Below are positions 24,460 to 36,556 of a stretch of 64,000 nt of DNA, piece by piece. The stretch comes from Hyaloscypha bicolor E. Its lineage: Eukaryota > Ascomycota > Leotiomycetes > Helotiales > Hyaloscyphaceae. The notes below the pieces were generated by a model that was given only the letters and a program-made list of their open reading frames with translations, did no database searches and was not told the DNA's origin. Where the stretch lies: the NCBI RefSeq assembly GCF_002865645.1, contig NW_020194558.1, positions 1 to 64,000 on the forward strand, given 5' to 3'. Each line of letters starts with the position of its first letter. Positions within the stretch are counted from its first letter, which is position 1. Position numbers and translations under genes: made by a program.

Positions 24460-27400
24460 ATGGAGGTTCATTTAACACCGTCGTCATCCCCGGACATGCT
24501 GGAAGCAAGGAGAGCGGAAGCCGCTACCGCAAACGCTTCTGAGAAAAGCTTCACGAATAGCCTTTCCGCCGACGAAGCATCCGTTCTAGACAAGCATCTA
24601 GCATTCTCGGCATCACCCGGGTCTTTTTTTCAACTATATCGATTTGCGACACGAAATGATAAATCCATCGTTTTCGTCTCGAGCCTATGTGCAATTGGTG
24701 GAGGGGCCGCCATGCCTTTAATGACCGTGAGTCTCCCAGTCTCTCGAATATCATATTTTCGCTGGTACAACGACTTCTGACCAAATTGTAGATTGTCGTT
24801 GGCATCTTGATAAATGGCTTCAAATCTCATGGTAACCCGGCAGTGGACAGAGAGGACTTCAATCGCCTCCTTGTGCATAATGTACTCTATTTCATTTACC
24901 TTGCCATTGGAGAGTGTGTTTTAATTTACATCGCCACCGTTGGATTCATCTATACATCCACGCACATCACTTCTACTGTCAGGAAGGAGTACTTTGCGGC
25001 GTTGTTACGCCAGAACATTGCCTTCTTCGATAATATGGGTACTGGAGAGATTGGAACTCGCCTTACAGCAGATATGAATCTTTTCCAAGACGGCATCGGA
25101 CATAAAATTGTTTTGACGTTGACCGGGCTTGCAAACTTCTTCACCGCTTTCGTTGTAGGATTTGTGAAGTATTGGAAACTGACCATGATTTGCTTTGCCA
25201 GCGTATTTGCTATCATGTTGGTGATATCTGCCGGAGATAAATTGATGGTGAAGTACAACCAGGAAGGTATTAAAGCGTACGCGAAGCGTGGATCTGTTTC
25301 TGAGGAGATCTTGGGATCAATATGGAATGCGACTGCATTTGGGACGTAGGACAAACTTGCGCGTGAGTATGAAAAGCACTTGAAGAGGGCGAACCGAGCT
25401 GGAATCATACAGAAGTCGGTGCTGGCGGTAATGATTGCGACCATAATGTGTCTGGTGTTCTTGAACTATGGCTTTGCTTTCTGGATGGGAAGTCGGTTTC
25501 TTGTTGACGGAAGCGTGGACGTCGCGGATATTTTGACTATTGTTCTTGCAATTATCATCGGAGCTTTCACGTTCGGCCAGATCGGCTCGAATATTCAGGC
25601 TTTCTCTGCTGCTGTTGCCGCATCGTCAAACATCTATGCCACAATTGACCGGATATCGCCCCTGGATCCCGGCTCGGCCAGCGGCGATATTCCTTGGGAA
25701 GTAAAAGGTGAAATTCGATTCAAAGAAGTGAAACACATCTATCCATCAAGACAGGATGTGGTAGTGTTGGAGAATTGCAATCTTCATATCGAGGCAGGAA
25801 AGAAGACTGCAATTGTGGGGGCTTCGGGATGTGGGGAAAGCACCCTAATTAGTCTCCTGGAGCGATTCTATGAGCCTGTTGGGGGTACTATTCTCCTCGA
25901 TGGGATTGATATTAGTGCCATCCAAATGGGATGGTTTCGCCAGCAAATTTCTTTGGTTGAGCAGGAACCAAAGCTGTTTGATGACACGATCATGAACAAT
26001 ATCAAGTTGGGATTGATTGGATCTGCATACGGCAATGGCTCTGAGCAGCAGCAGGAGGAAAGGATAAAAGAGGCAGCAAAAAATTCTCATGCACATTACT
26101 TCATCATGCAGCTCCCAGATGGGTACCGAACCCACGTCGGCAACTCCCTTCTTTCCGGTGGACCGAAGCAGTGGATAGCTATTGCACGCGCTATTGTGAA
26201 AGACCCAAAGATATTATGGATGAGCCTACCTCGGCGTTGGACGGCAAGTCCAAAGGGGTGGTACAAGCAGCACTCGAGGAAGCTTCCAAGAACCGAACCA
26301 CACTTATTGTGTCTCATCGGCAGTCGACTATTGCGGATGCAGACATTGTCGCGGTGATGAAAGATGGGATGATTGTTCGGCATGGCCCGAGAGAGGAGAT
26401 CCTGGAGAGTCCGTCGTGGGGTGGCATTTCGACACCTTCGGCCGAGCCAAATAGCAGCAGTGTGGATGGTGCAGCAAAGGGAACTGAACTTAGTCCTTCG
26501 GACCTAGCCTTGGGTAAGGCTTCTATCATTTCTCCATGCATACAGGTACATTAATTGACGCATTAGAGTGGTGGACTTCGAGAGCAACATGAGCCTTGAC
26601 TTAGAAGATCCTGATCTCAAATCGAAAAGGTAAGATGTCAGCCAGAAGAGAAATGTTTAGATTATGCTATTGGCCATAGAACTCGAGAGAAGCAGCCTCC
26701 CGCCAAGAGCCCACCGAGGATATCACGCAGTCCTCGGCTGGAGGGTTGAGAAGGCACTCGCTTTGGACTTTAATCACATTCATCGCCTCCTTCAAGAAAG
26801 CGGAGTCTCTTTTGATGCTCTGTGGCCTCATCTTCGCCAACACCGCCGGGGGAGGGCAGCCAGTTCAAGGAGTCTTCTTCGCAAAGTCCGCTGTAGCACT
26901 CTCGCGTCCTCCCTCCTAATCACCTAAAATCCGGTCTTACGTGGATTTCTGGTCTCTGATGTACCTGATGCTCGGCCTTGTCCAACTTCTCTCCATGGGC
27001 ACCCAAGGAGTATTCTTCGCATATTGTTCCGAGGCCTTGATCTTCCGAGCTCGTAGTCATGTTTCCCGCACGCTCCTTCGGCAAGACATTGCTTTCTTCG
27101 ATAAACGTTCGACTGGGACACTCACATCTTTCCTCGCAACTGAGATCACTCATCTGGCTGGGTTGTCGAGCACAGCCCTCAGCACCCTTCTGATGTCTGC
27201 TACTACTCTGATTTCTGCCATAGTCGTCAGCTTAGCAGTTGGGTGGAAGTTGGCTCTCGTAATCTTGAGCACAATGCCGGTTGTCTTGGGCTGCGGATTC
27301 TTTCGTTTCTAGGCACTAAGTCGATTCGAAAGTGTGATGCAGAAATCTTATACTGGGTCAGCTTCATACGTATCTGAAAAGCTGCACTTGATTCGGACCA

Positions 27401-27897
27401 CTGCCTCGTTGTCCATGGAGCACCACGGACAATGCGAATACTCAGGCATGCTAGCCTCGCAAGACCGAAAATCACTGGTTTCAAACTTGAAAATCTCGGT
27501 CTTGTATGCTCTTTCGCAGTCTGTTATCTTCCTGTGCATTGCTTTGGGGTTCTGGTATGGTGGTACCTTGATTGGGAATTCGGAGTACAGTCTCTTCCAA
27601 TTCTTTGTTTACTTCGCCGAAATCATCTTCTCCGTTCAGTCAGCAGGTGCTTTCTTCAGCTTCACGGGAGATATGGGCAAGGCGCATCTTGCCGCTTTGG
27701 CCATCAAATGTCTGACGGAGCGTCAGCCAACAATAGACATTTGGAGAGACCAGGGCAAGAAATCAGGTGGAGTTGGAGATTTCGAGTTTCGAAATGTTGG
27801 GTTTAAGGATAAGAACAAAGAACGTACTTGGGTTCTCAGGCCACTAGATATTCGTATCCAAAGGGCCAGTACATTACGCTTGTAGGTGGAAGTGGAT

Positions 27898-27905
27898 GCG
27901 GCAAG
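27898..27905. repeat. Left 8-bp target site duplication of hAT element
   Basis: GCGGCAAG directly before the element end CAGCGT. It is identical to 31508-31515. Confidence 0.93.
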
Positions 27906-30900
27906 CAGCGTAAAAAATGAGTTGAGTTGAGTTGAGTAGACGTACCTACTCAACTCAACTCAACTAAATCTAGACTCTACTCAAATTCAACTCAACTCAA
28001 CTCAAATATAATTGAGTATAATTAAGTAGTGTTTATGTGATTTGCCACTTCCTAATTAGGTCTAGCTTAAGGCTCTACGAGTGGCGCTAAACCTTAAAAT
28101 TAATCGAAGAGTATACTTTCTATTACTTCTATTAGGTATTCTAATAGAACTATACTATATATAGACTTACTAGAACCTTCTAGTAGTAGTTATATATAAA
28201 AGGTACTAGAATATCTATTTATAAGTAGAATATACTAGAAGTTAGATTAATAATTAAATAAAGTTCTAGTATATTCTATAGTATTCTAGTAACTTCTATA
28301 CCTTCTTTCTATTATAAATCGTTCTATAGTATTATAAATTAAGATCTTATAGAAGGTTCTAGTAGACCTAAGGTTAGTATATAAGAGTATACTCCTCCCT
28401 TCGAGTTATTTCTTTCCTTTCTTTATAATAATCTTACTTTATATTCTATACTCTTACTTTACTCTCTATACTATTATATATCTATAACTATACTTATATA
28501 TATATACTATATATAATGTCTTCGTCTATAAATACCTCGATTAGGCTAAATCGAATTCAAAATCACCCTGATTTTGAGTTAGAGCCTATAGAACAACAAC
28601 CTATTATCTTTAAAAAGGGGTTATTTTCTAAGACTTTAGACCCTCCTAAAGATAATCCAGATCTACTAGAGAACTATCGAACTATTACGGTTAAGTGTTT
28701 ATATCTTAATTGCTCGTAAGTAACCCCTTTATAATATATAATAATATTATATATAATATATACTAATATTTTAATAGAAAGAAGTACCTTAAACAAAGGG
28801 TTAATAACTCTACTTCTAATTATATCGCACACTATAAATCGCAACATAAGGCCTTTAATATAGGCCGTATACTTAGTGAACTAGATACTACTAGTAAGTT
28901 ATATTTCTTTATAATATTATATATATATAAATATTTACTAATTAATTAATAGATAGTGAAAACGACTCTATGGATATAGGAGAGTCTTCCCAAGCTAGTA
29001 TTACTAGTAGAACTAGTAATATTAGAGATATATTTGCTAGACAAAGATCTAGTAAACGACCTAAGACCCCCGAAGAGAAATTCGAAGAGCCTATATTTAA
29101 TAAACTTTTATTAGACTTTATTATAAAGAATAATATATTGTTTAAGGCTGTCTCTTCTAAATCATTTAGAGAGTTATTAAACTACCTTAATAAGTAAGTA
29201 ATTAGCTCTTAATATACTATATAATATACTAATAATTTAATAGGGACGTTTCTAAGGTTTATTACCAAAAGCTTAAGGATACCTTAGTATTTAATTACAA
29301 GGAAGCTAAGGCTTCTATTATTAAAGAGCTAGAGGATAATATTAAGTCTAATAGTACTTTTTCCCTTACCTTAGATGCTTGGACAGCTATAAATCAGGAC
29401 GCCTATTTAGGTATTACTATATAAGTACTCCTTATTTTATTACCTTTATTTAATATTATATTATATTATACTAATATTTAATAGACACTTTATAAATAAG
29501 AACTACGAGTTAAAGAGCTATTTACTAGCTATGAAAGACCTTAAGGATAAATACTCTGGAGCTTATTTATTAGAAGTCTTATTAGAGACTCTTAAAGACT
29601 ATAATATTGAGTTTAATATTACTAGGTATATAACCCCTTTACTTTATATAAGAAAATATATACTAATATTTTATAGTATTACTAGAGATAACGCTAGCTC
29701 GAACGATACTCTATTAAAGGGCTTTATAGAGCACTATAATAAAGATAGTATTAAATTTCAAGGAGATATTCCTTGTCTAGCTCACGTACTAAACCTAGTA
29801 GTACAAGATATATTAAAGGCTATTATTAAAGACGATAGTGATATAAATAGCCAAGATATCTATAATATCGAAAATAACGCCGAAGAGGAAGTACTTCCTA
29901 ATAGTAAGTCTTATATATTCTTATATTAAATTATTATTAAAATTATATACTAATTATTTAATAGATATTTCTCTTTGGAAAAAGATTAGAAAGATTATTA
30001 TAAGTCTTAAATACGGACAAGACAATAGACGTATATTAAATCGACAAATAGAGGCTCTAGAGATTAAAGAACCTAGATTTCCACAACTAGGTAAGTACTT
30101 TATTACTTTATATTATAATATATTATACTAACTATTAAATAGATCAAAAGACTAGGTGGTCTAGTACTTATTATATGCTTAAATACTTCCTTAATCTTTG
30201 GCCCGCTATTAAATCGGTTATTAATATATCTGATTCTAAAGCCTTTAAAAAGAATAAGAATGTATTAAGCTTAACCGATTCTGATATAGCTTATATAGAG
30301 AAGTGTCTTAAGATATTCTCTATATTTATTAAAGCTACTACTAAGCTACAAGCCGAAAAGTATCCTACTATATACTATTTAGTCCCTGAAGTATATAAAA
30401 TATATACTAGATTAGAGTCTATTAGAAATGAATTTAATGTAAGTCTATTACCCCCCCTTATATTATATATATATACTAACTTAATATTATAGTTACCTAT
30501 ATTTACTACAGCTATTAACTTAGGTATTAATAAGCTTAGAAAATACTTTCCTAAACAAGGGGTTAGTAATAAGAATAAAGCTTTATATCTATCTTTAATT
30601 CTAGACCCTAGAATTAAGAAAGACGGTTTAGAGGCTATAGGAATTATGGTAAATCAGACTACTAGTATCTATAATAGATTAAAGACTGATTTTGATTTGT
30701 AAGTTTAACTCTTTATTATATTATATTAATACTAATATATTAATAGATATCGAGCCGACTATATACTAGCTAATCCTCCGGTTAACGAAGCTAATAACTT
30801 AGCTATAGATAACGAGGACGACCTAGATATCTATATAGAAGATATAATAGAAGAAGAGGATGAATTAACTAGATATTTAGGAGAGAGAAGAGCTCCTAGA

Positions 30901-31507
30901 GAAGTAAGTACCTTTATTATATTATATTATATTATTATATATACTAACTACTTAATAGACTAAGCCTCTAACTTACTGGCTAGCTAATAAAGATAAATAC
31001 CCAGTATTATCTTTAATAGCTAGAAAGTATCTACAAATTCCAGCTACTTCGGCTAGCTCTGAACGGTTCTTTAGTCAAGGAGCTAGAATTATTAATAAAG
31101 ATAGAAATAGACTAAATAAGGATACTTTTGAGTATATTATTTGTCTAAAGAGTTGGGGGTTATTTAGAGAAGATAAGGAGGAGGTAATAGAGGAAGATAA
31201 TAGGGAGAATATATTTGAAATTATTTAAGTAATATTATTTAGTTAGTAGTTTAGATAGTCTCCTATAGTTAAATACACGCTCTTTTATTAAAATAAGTCC
31301 TAGGAATAGTTACTAAATAAGCTATTAAGTAAGGGACTTAGTATATATATATTATATATACCTACTCAAAAATATTCAGAGTAGACTCAGAGTACTTAAA
31401 TTACCTACTCAACTCAACTCAAGACAAAGTACTACTCAAATTCAACTCAACTCAACTCAACTCAACTCAAATATAATTAAGTAGCTTGATTATCTTTGGT
31501 CACGCTG
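27906..31507 (+). mobile_element. hAT-superfamily DNA transposon, 3602 bp
   Basis: The element begins CAGCGTAAAAAATGAG and ends ACGCTG, so the outer 6 bp are inverted repeats with the CAG-N-G start typical of hAT elements. It is flanked by the perfect 8-bp duplication GCGGCAAG, the hAT target length. Both subterminal regions are packed with ACTCA/TGAGT motifs (about 27917-28016 and 31375-31475). Both contain the same direct segment ACTCAAATATAATT(G)AAGTAG-like, plausible transposase binding sites. The left end also holds a TGAGT hairpin at about 27917-27966. The element interrupts the Walker A codons of the ABC transporter. One gene, the transposase, is inside. The identical target repeats suggest a fairly recent insertion. 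Confidence 0.93.
28516..31228 (+). CDS. hAT transposase, 11 exons, 718 aa, one damaged splice donor
   Basis: Exons: 28516-28715, 28778-28893, 28953-29193, 29244-29420, 29485-29625, 29677-29903, 29965-30090, 30143-30438, 30493-30698, 30747-30903, 30959-31228. Every junction is in phase and the total is exactly 719 codons. Introns are 50-65 bp, with GTAAGT-like donors, ACTAAT branch sites and TTAATAG-like acceptors. A BED-type zinc finger is at Cys61, Cys66, His85 and His90. RNase H-like core landmarks are TLDAWTAI (Asp230) and TRDNASSND (Asp296), with RWSSTYYML following. The C-terminal hAT dimerisation domain (about 630-712) has PATSASSERFFSQGARI. The donor of intron 4 at 29421 reads ATAAGT instead of GTAAGT, which would prevent normal splicing. 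Codon use is very AT-rich. Otherwise it looks intact. Confidence 0.88.
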
Positions 31508-31515
31508 GCGGCAAG
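31508..31515. repeat. Right 8-bp target site duplication of hAT element
   Basis: GCGGCAAG directly after the element end ACGCTG. After it the transporter frame resumes with AGC ACT, the Ser-Thr of the Walker A motif. Confidence 0.93.
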
Positions 31516-32700
31516 AGCACTATCTTTGGATTATTAGAGCGATTTTATGATGTCTCTGAGGGAGATATACCTATTGACGGCCGAAATATCAAGGAACTTG
31601 ATATCAAAACATACAGATCGCGGCTCGCCCTGGTGTCTCAAGAGCCAATCCTATACCAAGGCAGCATTCGAGACAATATTCTTTTTGGATCGGAAAGAGA
31701 AGACATAGCAGATGAGGAGATACAAAGGGCATGTGGAGAGGCAAATATCTGGGACTACATAACGTCACTTCCGTAGGGCGACCGCACTCCATGAATCTCA
31801 TCCGGAAAAGGCACTAACTCTGAGTAGCGAAGGTCTCGCAAACGACTGCGGCTCCAAAGCTGTTCTTCTCTCTGGAGGGCAGAAGCAACGGATAGCAATA
31901 GCTCGAGCGTTGATCTGAAATCCTCAGATACTGTTACCCGACGAAGCTACATCAGCATTAGACAGAGAGTCTGAAGGCGCGGTTCAAGCCGTTTTAGATA
32001 GAGCGGCGACTGGAAGGACTACGATTGTGATTGCGCATCGATTGAGTACGGTGAAGAGGGTAGATATAATCACTGTTTTGGAGAGCGGGAGAGTTGGAGA
32101 AAGTGGCAATCATGACGAATTTATGGATCTGGAGGGAATGTACTGTGCTATGTTGCATAGGCAACAAGTTGAGGGAGCACATTAGGGAGTCGAGCTGAGT
32201 TTGGCTCATCTTTCGCTCATCTTTCGTTGGACCGCTTGAGTGTCTCTTCGTGTCAAAGAATGCAGAGATAGATGCTCAAGCACTCTCCTCACTTGAGGCT
32301 ACCATTTAATGCCTTCAAGTGAATGCCGATGGTACACGCATGGCAGTACTCACAAAAGGGAGGCGATATTCGAGCAGGTTATTGGCACTCACGGCGTCTT
32401 TTGAGGTGGATGGTCGGATGCTGAGGAGGTATCGTGTATGAACGGAGGGCGCTGGGCAGGAACTGGCCCACTTGTATCCTGTTCCGACCAGGGAGGAGAA
32501 GATGGTTTGAAATCAAAGGCAAGAAGCCAGATATTTGTCCATTTAACGAGAAACCCATGTCCCGGTCCAGGGAATTCAGGGAAAAGGAATTTGGCGTGAC
32601 ATCCGAACCACGGGACAACGTTTTCCCCGTCCCGGATCGCTGCCCCGCAAAAAACAACAAGATCCCTTGGACCACGCAAGCCCTAGAACCACTTCCGGGA

Positions 32701-34278
32701 ATGGCTAACTTAGACACAGCAACAAGCCGGCCCATCGCTCATCACTCGAATCCCAACTCTCATCAACACCCCGAACGAACCCATACATTCGACGTCGTTG
32801 AGCAGCGGATCGATTCGGGCTTCAAATCCGTCAAGAGCTTTGCACGAAGGCAAACCAAATCCTCCCCAACATCTTTGCAAGAATGGGCCCTCCCCAGTCG
32901 ACCGTACCTCGAATACGTGCGCCAGCTCATTGCGGCAGGATGGAGCAATCTACAAGATCTGGACGATTACCTACTGAATGAAACCGCACAGTCTGAGTTG
33001 GTAGTTTCGGTGCTGGATATCACGCAGGGTGGCGCGCCGAAACGATGGCCAGACATACACAACGAGCTTGACTTGAAGAGGTTTATGGAATCTCCCAATC
33101 GTGGTGGTGTCAGTGTACGGCTATACATGGCAGAGTACCAAAGCTGCCCAGCTTCCGGCTTGATCGAGACTCTGGGAGGTGGTCTGAAGTTGGATCCGCG
33201 GTTCTTTCAATGGAGCATACACAGCAAAGGCCATGTTTTCACACCTTCAATGCGGCACAAAGCCCCATATGTGAGTTTGGGATTCGGTATATTAGATGCA
33301 TCAACTGCTCGAACAACAGATGCAGAGAAGTTCAAGGTTCTGGTGTATATTCAGGTGCGTTCAATGTCCAAGGTGAGGGCAACCTCTAACTTCCCTCGCA
33401 GCCGGACGAGGATGGGAACGGATGGACTGGTAAGTTGGCTCCGCATCTGCCAAAACTACGCTAATCCCCCCAGGCGTCTTCCTCTTCAGCACACATACCA
33501 AGATCAATCTCTCCCCACGACTCCTCTCCGATCCTCCTCCATTTCGATCCGAGCTGCCTCCAATCACACCTCTCCGACCCAAATCCATAAGAGAAATATA
33601 CCTCGAGTCCTTTGAGTCCGTCGACCTGGCACAAGTAGCCACCTCCCCTCTCTACGGTGTATCGTTCCTCCTCCGACTTGACTGCTTCCTCTGGAACCAA
33701 ATCATCACCGCCATCCGCGAAGAAGATCACCGCATTCACGGCATTTCGGATACCACAATTGGGCATGCAGAAGAGATCAAGAAAACCCTAGACGTTGTGA
33801 AGCGAGGTGGAAGCTACGGGTGGTCTGGGAAAGACGAGCCAATAACGAGAGAGTGCAAGGCTGCTCTTGAGGAAGATTTCCAGCACCTGGTAGAGCAAAC
33901 CAATCTGTTATGGGAAACACGAGAGAAGATGTCAGCGGTACGGCAGAGAGACAGAGAGGCGAGGTGGAATTCCCTGACCAATGCGTTTACTTACTTGTAT
34001 GTGGCCATCTCTCCCAAACATTGTTGCTTGCTGACTTTCGCAGATTTGCCCCAGTTACGATTATAGCGGGAGTATACGGGATGAATGTCTCTGAAATATC
34101 AGGCAGCGACTCGAATCCGAGAATATGGCAATTTTTCGTGGCTGTCCTGGTCTTTAATATTTTGATGCTACTTGGCTTGTCTATCAGTAATTGGATTCGG
34201 GTCCAGATCAAGCATGGGAGAACAGCAGGTCTGAAGGAGACCTTTGCATTCGCTGTGGGAACACCCAACGCTTCATGA
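32701..34278 (+). CDS. CorA-like magnesium transporter family protein (479 aa)
   Basis: Four exons: 32701-33354, 33402-33429, 33474-33996 and 34044-34278, all in phase. Introns are 44-47 bp. Exon 2 is only 28 nt. The C-terminal part carries the CorA hallmark YGMN (about 413-416) at the end of the first membrane helix (FAPVTIIAGVYGMN). A second helix, WQFFVAVLVFNILMLLGLSI, follows, then a short basic tail. The preceding 200 residues form a long helical region with RLDCFLWNQII and EQTNLLWETREKMSAV, as in the CorA stalk. Proteins of this family are membrane channels for Mg2+ or related ions. I chose ATG 32701; the frame is open upstream to 32434 with another ATG at 32557, giving 527 residues. 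The gene lies 515 bp after the ABC pseudogene. Confidence 0.8.
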
Positions 34279-35078
34279 TACCTCCGTCGATGTCAAATCT
34301 ACAAGAGAAGAGCTCGTGCAGCAGGCAAACCTTCAGTTGCGCAGAGATTGATTCAAAGATCCAGGCGCTTCCACGAGTAAGCCTCAGGATGGATGAAAAA
34401 GCGGCATTATTTATCAGTGTCCTCAGTCAATATTTGGCATTTGGTCCAAGATGGCCTGGAACACCGAAAATTCGGCTCTGCTTTTGTTTTGTCTTCCATA
34501 AGTGAGCCTTCTGGACTTTGCGTACTGGACACTGTCATTTTGCCGCCAGTCTATTATGTCACTGACGCTGGTGATGTAATAGACTATGGAGTGCGGAGGT
34601 GAAAGCTTTAGTGTCTCATGGTGCCTGCCAAGAAACATCTGTCTTTCGGATGGATTTAGTCCACCAACGGCGTCCTGTCCGCATCCAAAAACCTGCAGCC
34701 GTCTGTGGTTAGTGCAAGGCGATTTGCCATTGAAGCTTTCTTTCCGATGCCCCGATTGAACTCAACCCGCACTCATGCTTGATCTGCACGCTTGGCTTTC
34801 GGGAATATTCGAGCTTAAAACGGAATTTACCCTTATGGTATTTGAGACGCTAGCTGACAATCCTACGCATCATTATCAACGACCCGCTGAAGGAAGGGGA
34901 GAACTTGGATGTTCACCGCTGCCAGGAACGAGCTCCTATTCACCCATGATGTCAAGCTCATGCCTCTTGGCGATCGCGAGGGATGTATATAAACTCTCCG
35001 CCCTTCACCTTCACCTCAAATTTTCCCTTCCTCTAAACACCCTACCCAATTCTTACTCCGAGCATATTGTACAACAGA
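34279..35078. other. Intergenic region, promoter of the 35079 gene
   Basis: No supported gene. The last 120 bp contain a TATA box and a CT-rich leader belonging to the next gene. Confidence 0.5.
34986..34993 (+). promoter_or_regulatory. TATA box for the 35079 gene
   Basis: TATATAAA lies 86 bp before the start codon and is followed by a CT-rich, AC-rich leader typical of strongly expressed fungal genes. Confidence 0.6.
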
Positions 35079-36167
35079 ATGCGCTCTTCGTCTCTACTCC
35101 TTGCATCTGCCGGCCTAGCCGCCGCAGCACCCTTCTCTTACCCACTGGCAAATGGATTTCCAAATCTCAATTCCACCGAGATGGAACAGGTTTACAAGCT
35201 TGCCGGTGGGACCCCACCCAATGGAGCCCTTCCTAGCAGCTTGAAGCCAAACGGTGTCCAGGCACTCCAACTCATTGCTGCCAATGAGCTGTTTGAGGTG
35301 GCGTTTTTCACTGAGCTCGTCCACAATATCACGAGCAAAGTGCGCGGGTACAGCGATGGCAACCACAAATATATCATTGATACTCTCACTTCCGTTATCA
35401 ATGTAAGCCAAATTTACTATCTCTTTAATTCGTGCCGGTGCTGACTCGCATATCAGCAGGAAGAAGTCCATGTTCTCGCCGCCAACGGAGTCCTAGCCAG
35501 TGCAAACAAAACCACCATCCAACCCTGCCAATACGACTTCCCTGTCTCTGATTTCCGCTCCGCGATTGCTCTCGCGCAAACCTTCACCGATGTGGTCTTG
35601 GGGGTCCTTCCCGCTGCACAAGGCCTATTTGCAGCTGATGGAGGAGACGAAGCCGCTCTTGTTCCTATTGTTGGATCGATCATCGGCCAAGAAGGACAAC
35701 AGAGCGGCTACTACCGTTTCCTTCAGAAGAAGGTTGCCTCGGCTGCTCCTCTTCTCACAGGTGGCGCCCCGCAATTTGCATACACAGCCATCAGCCAGTT
35801 TATCGTGCCAGGCTCTTGCCCAAACATTGAGGTAATTGGCCTCAAGGCTTTCCCGGCCTTGACTTTAGAGTCAACACCAAGGGCAAACAATAGCGTGCAG
35901 ACGTTCTCCGTATCCGGAGCCGTCAGTGCTGCGAATGCGACTTTGGTGTATATTTCAGGGCAAAACTTGCCGGTTAGTGTGCGGGTTAGCAATGTCACGA
36001 TGGCGGGCAACAAGACGACCTTCGCGGCAAGTTTCCCATACCAGAGTGGTTTTGATAGGGGACTCACACTGGGCGCCTTGGTTGCGGGTGCGAACAAGAG
36101 GTTCAATTCTACTGCTGATGTGGCAGCGAGTACCTTGTTTGGGCCAGCCTTGATCGAAGTTGACTAG
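35079..36167 (+). CDS. Secreted ferritin-like protein, late sexual development/rds1 type (343 aa)
   Basis: Two exons, 35079-35402 and 35460-36167, phase 0, with donor GTAAGC. The acceptor is a tandem CAGCAG, so use of the first AG would add one Gln. Residues 1-18 are a signal peptide (MRSSSLLLASAGLAAAAP). The N-terminal domain has the helical signature ALQLIAANELFEVAFFTEL, then EEVHVLAANGVLASA, as in the fungal ferritin-like (DUF4331-unrelated, PF13668-type) family that includes Aspergillus LsdA and yeast-like Rds1. The C-terminal half is a Ser/Thr/Ala-rich beta-type region with several N-x-S/T sites (NNSVQT, NATLVY, NVTMAG, NKTTFA). LsdA-type proteins are linked to stress and sexual development; the biochemical role is unknown. 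The gene looks intact. Confidence 0.82.
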
Positions 36168-36556
36168 ACGAGCTCAGCGCATAGGTTGGAAGTCTTTGGA
36201 TGTACGGAATGCCGGGAGAATCGGAGATTGTGGAGCCTAATGTATATTATTATAATTGGACGCATGAGGTCACGGAGAAGCTTCACCTTAGTCTCAACAG
36301 TTTCTCTTGACTGGTATGCGCTGAGTGGCTCAAGATTCTTTCTTTACAAATCTTCAAATGTGTTTGTCATTTTATTCACATGGATTTATGGTCGGTAGAA
36401 AGGCAAGTTTCTGGCTTATCTTCTTGCCTCCGTGAAAAGCGGTGGTCAGCATCTGGAATCCTGTGATCGTGATCCACATTGACTATTCGAGAGAAGGCAA
36501 TGGTTATGGTAGGGAAATACCCTAAACGTCGACTCTTACTTACTCCTGGAACGGAT

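Larger units (their letters stand above)
24460..32185 (+). pseudogene. Full-size ABC-B (MDR/P-glycoprotein type) transporter, inactivated and split by a hAT element
   Basis: The order TMD1-NBD1-TMD2-NBD2 is readable. Exon 1 is 24460-24726, with a 65-bp intron (GTGAGT...TTGTAG). NBD1 has GASGCGES at about 25821-25841, where the Walker A Lys is Glu, and a signature altered to LSGGPKQW. TMD2 runs from about 26690 (DFWSLMYLMLG). NBD2 has VGGSGCGK, then the hAT insertion, then STIFGLLERFYD, an intact [23 protein letters not shown] and IAHRLSTV. In-frame stops lie at 25347, 26917, 27310, 31774 and 31916. Single-base losses lie near 26216 (Walker B of NBD1) and 27858. The TAG/TAA codons fit CpA-to-TpA or TpG-to-TpA change. 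The family exports lipophilic compounds at the plasma membrane; this copy cannot make a transporter. Confidence 0.9.

Noticed and set aside
27906..31507. Reading the break in the ABC gene as ectopic recombination between two paralogues
   Set aside because: Both flanks seemed to carry a Walker A motif, but the duplicated part is exactly the 8-bp target repeat, and the rest of the right-hand copy is transposon end sequence.
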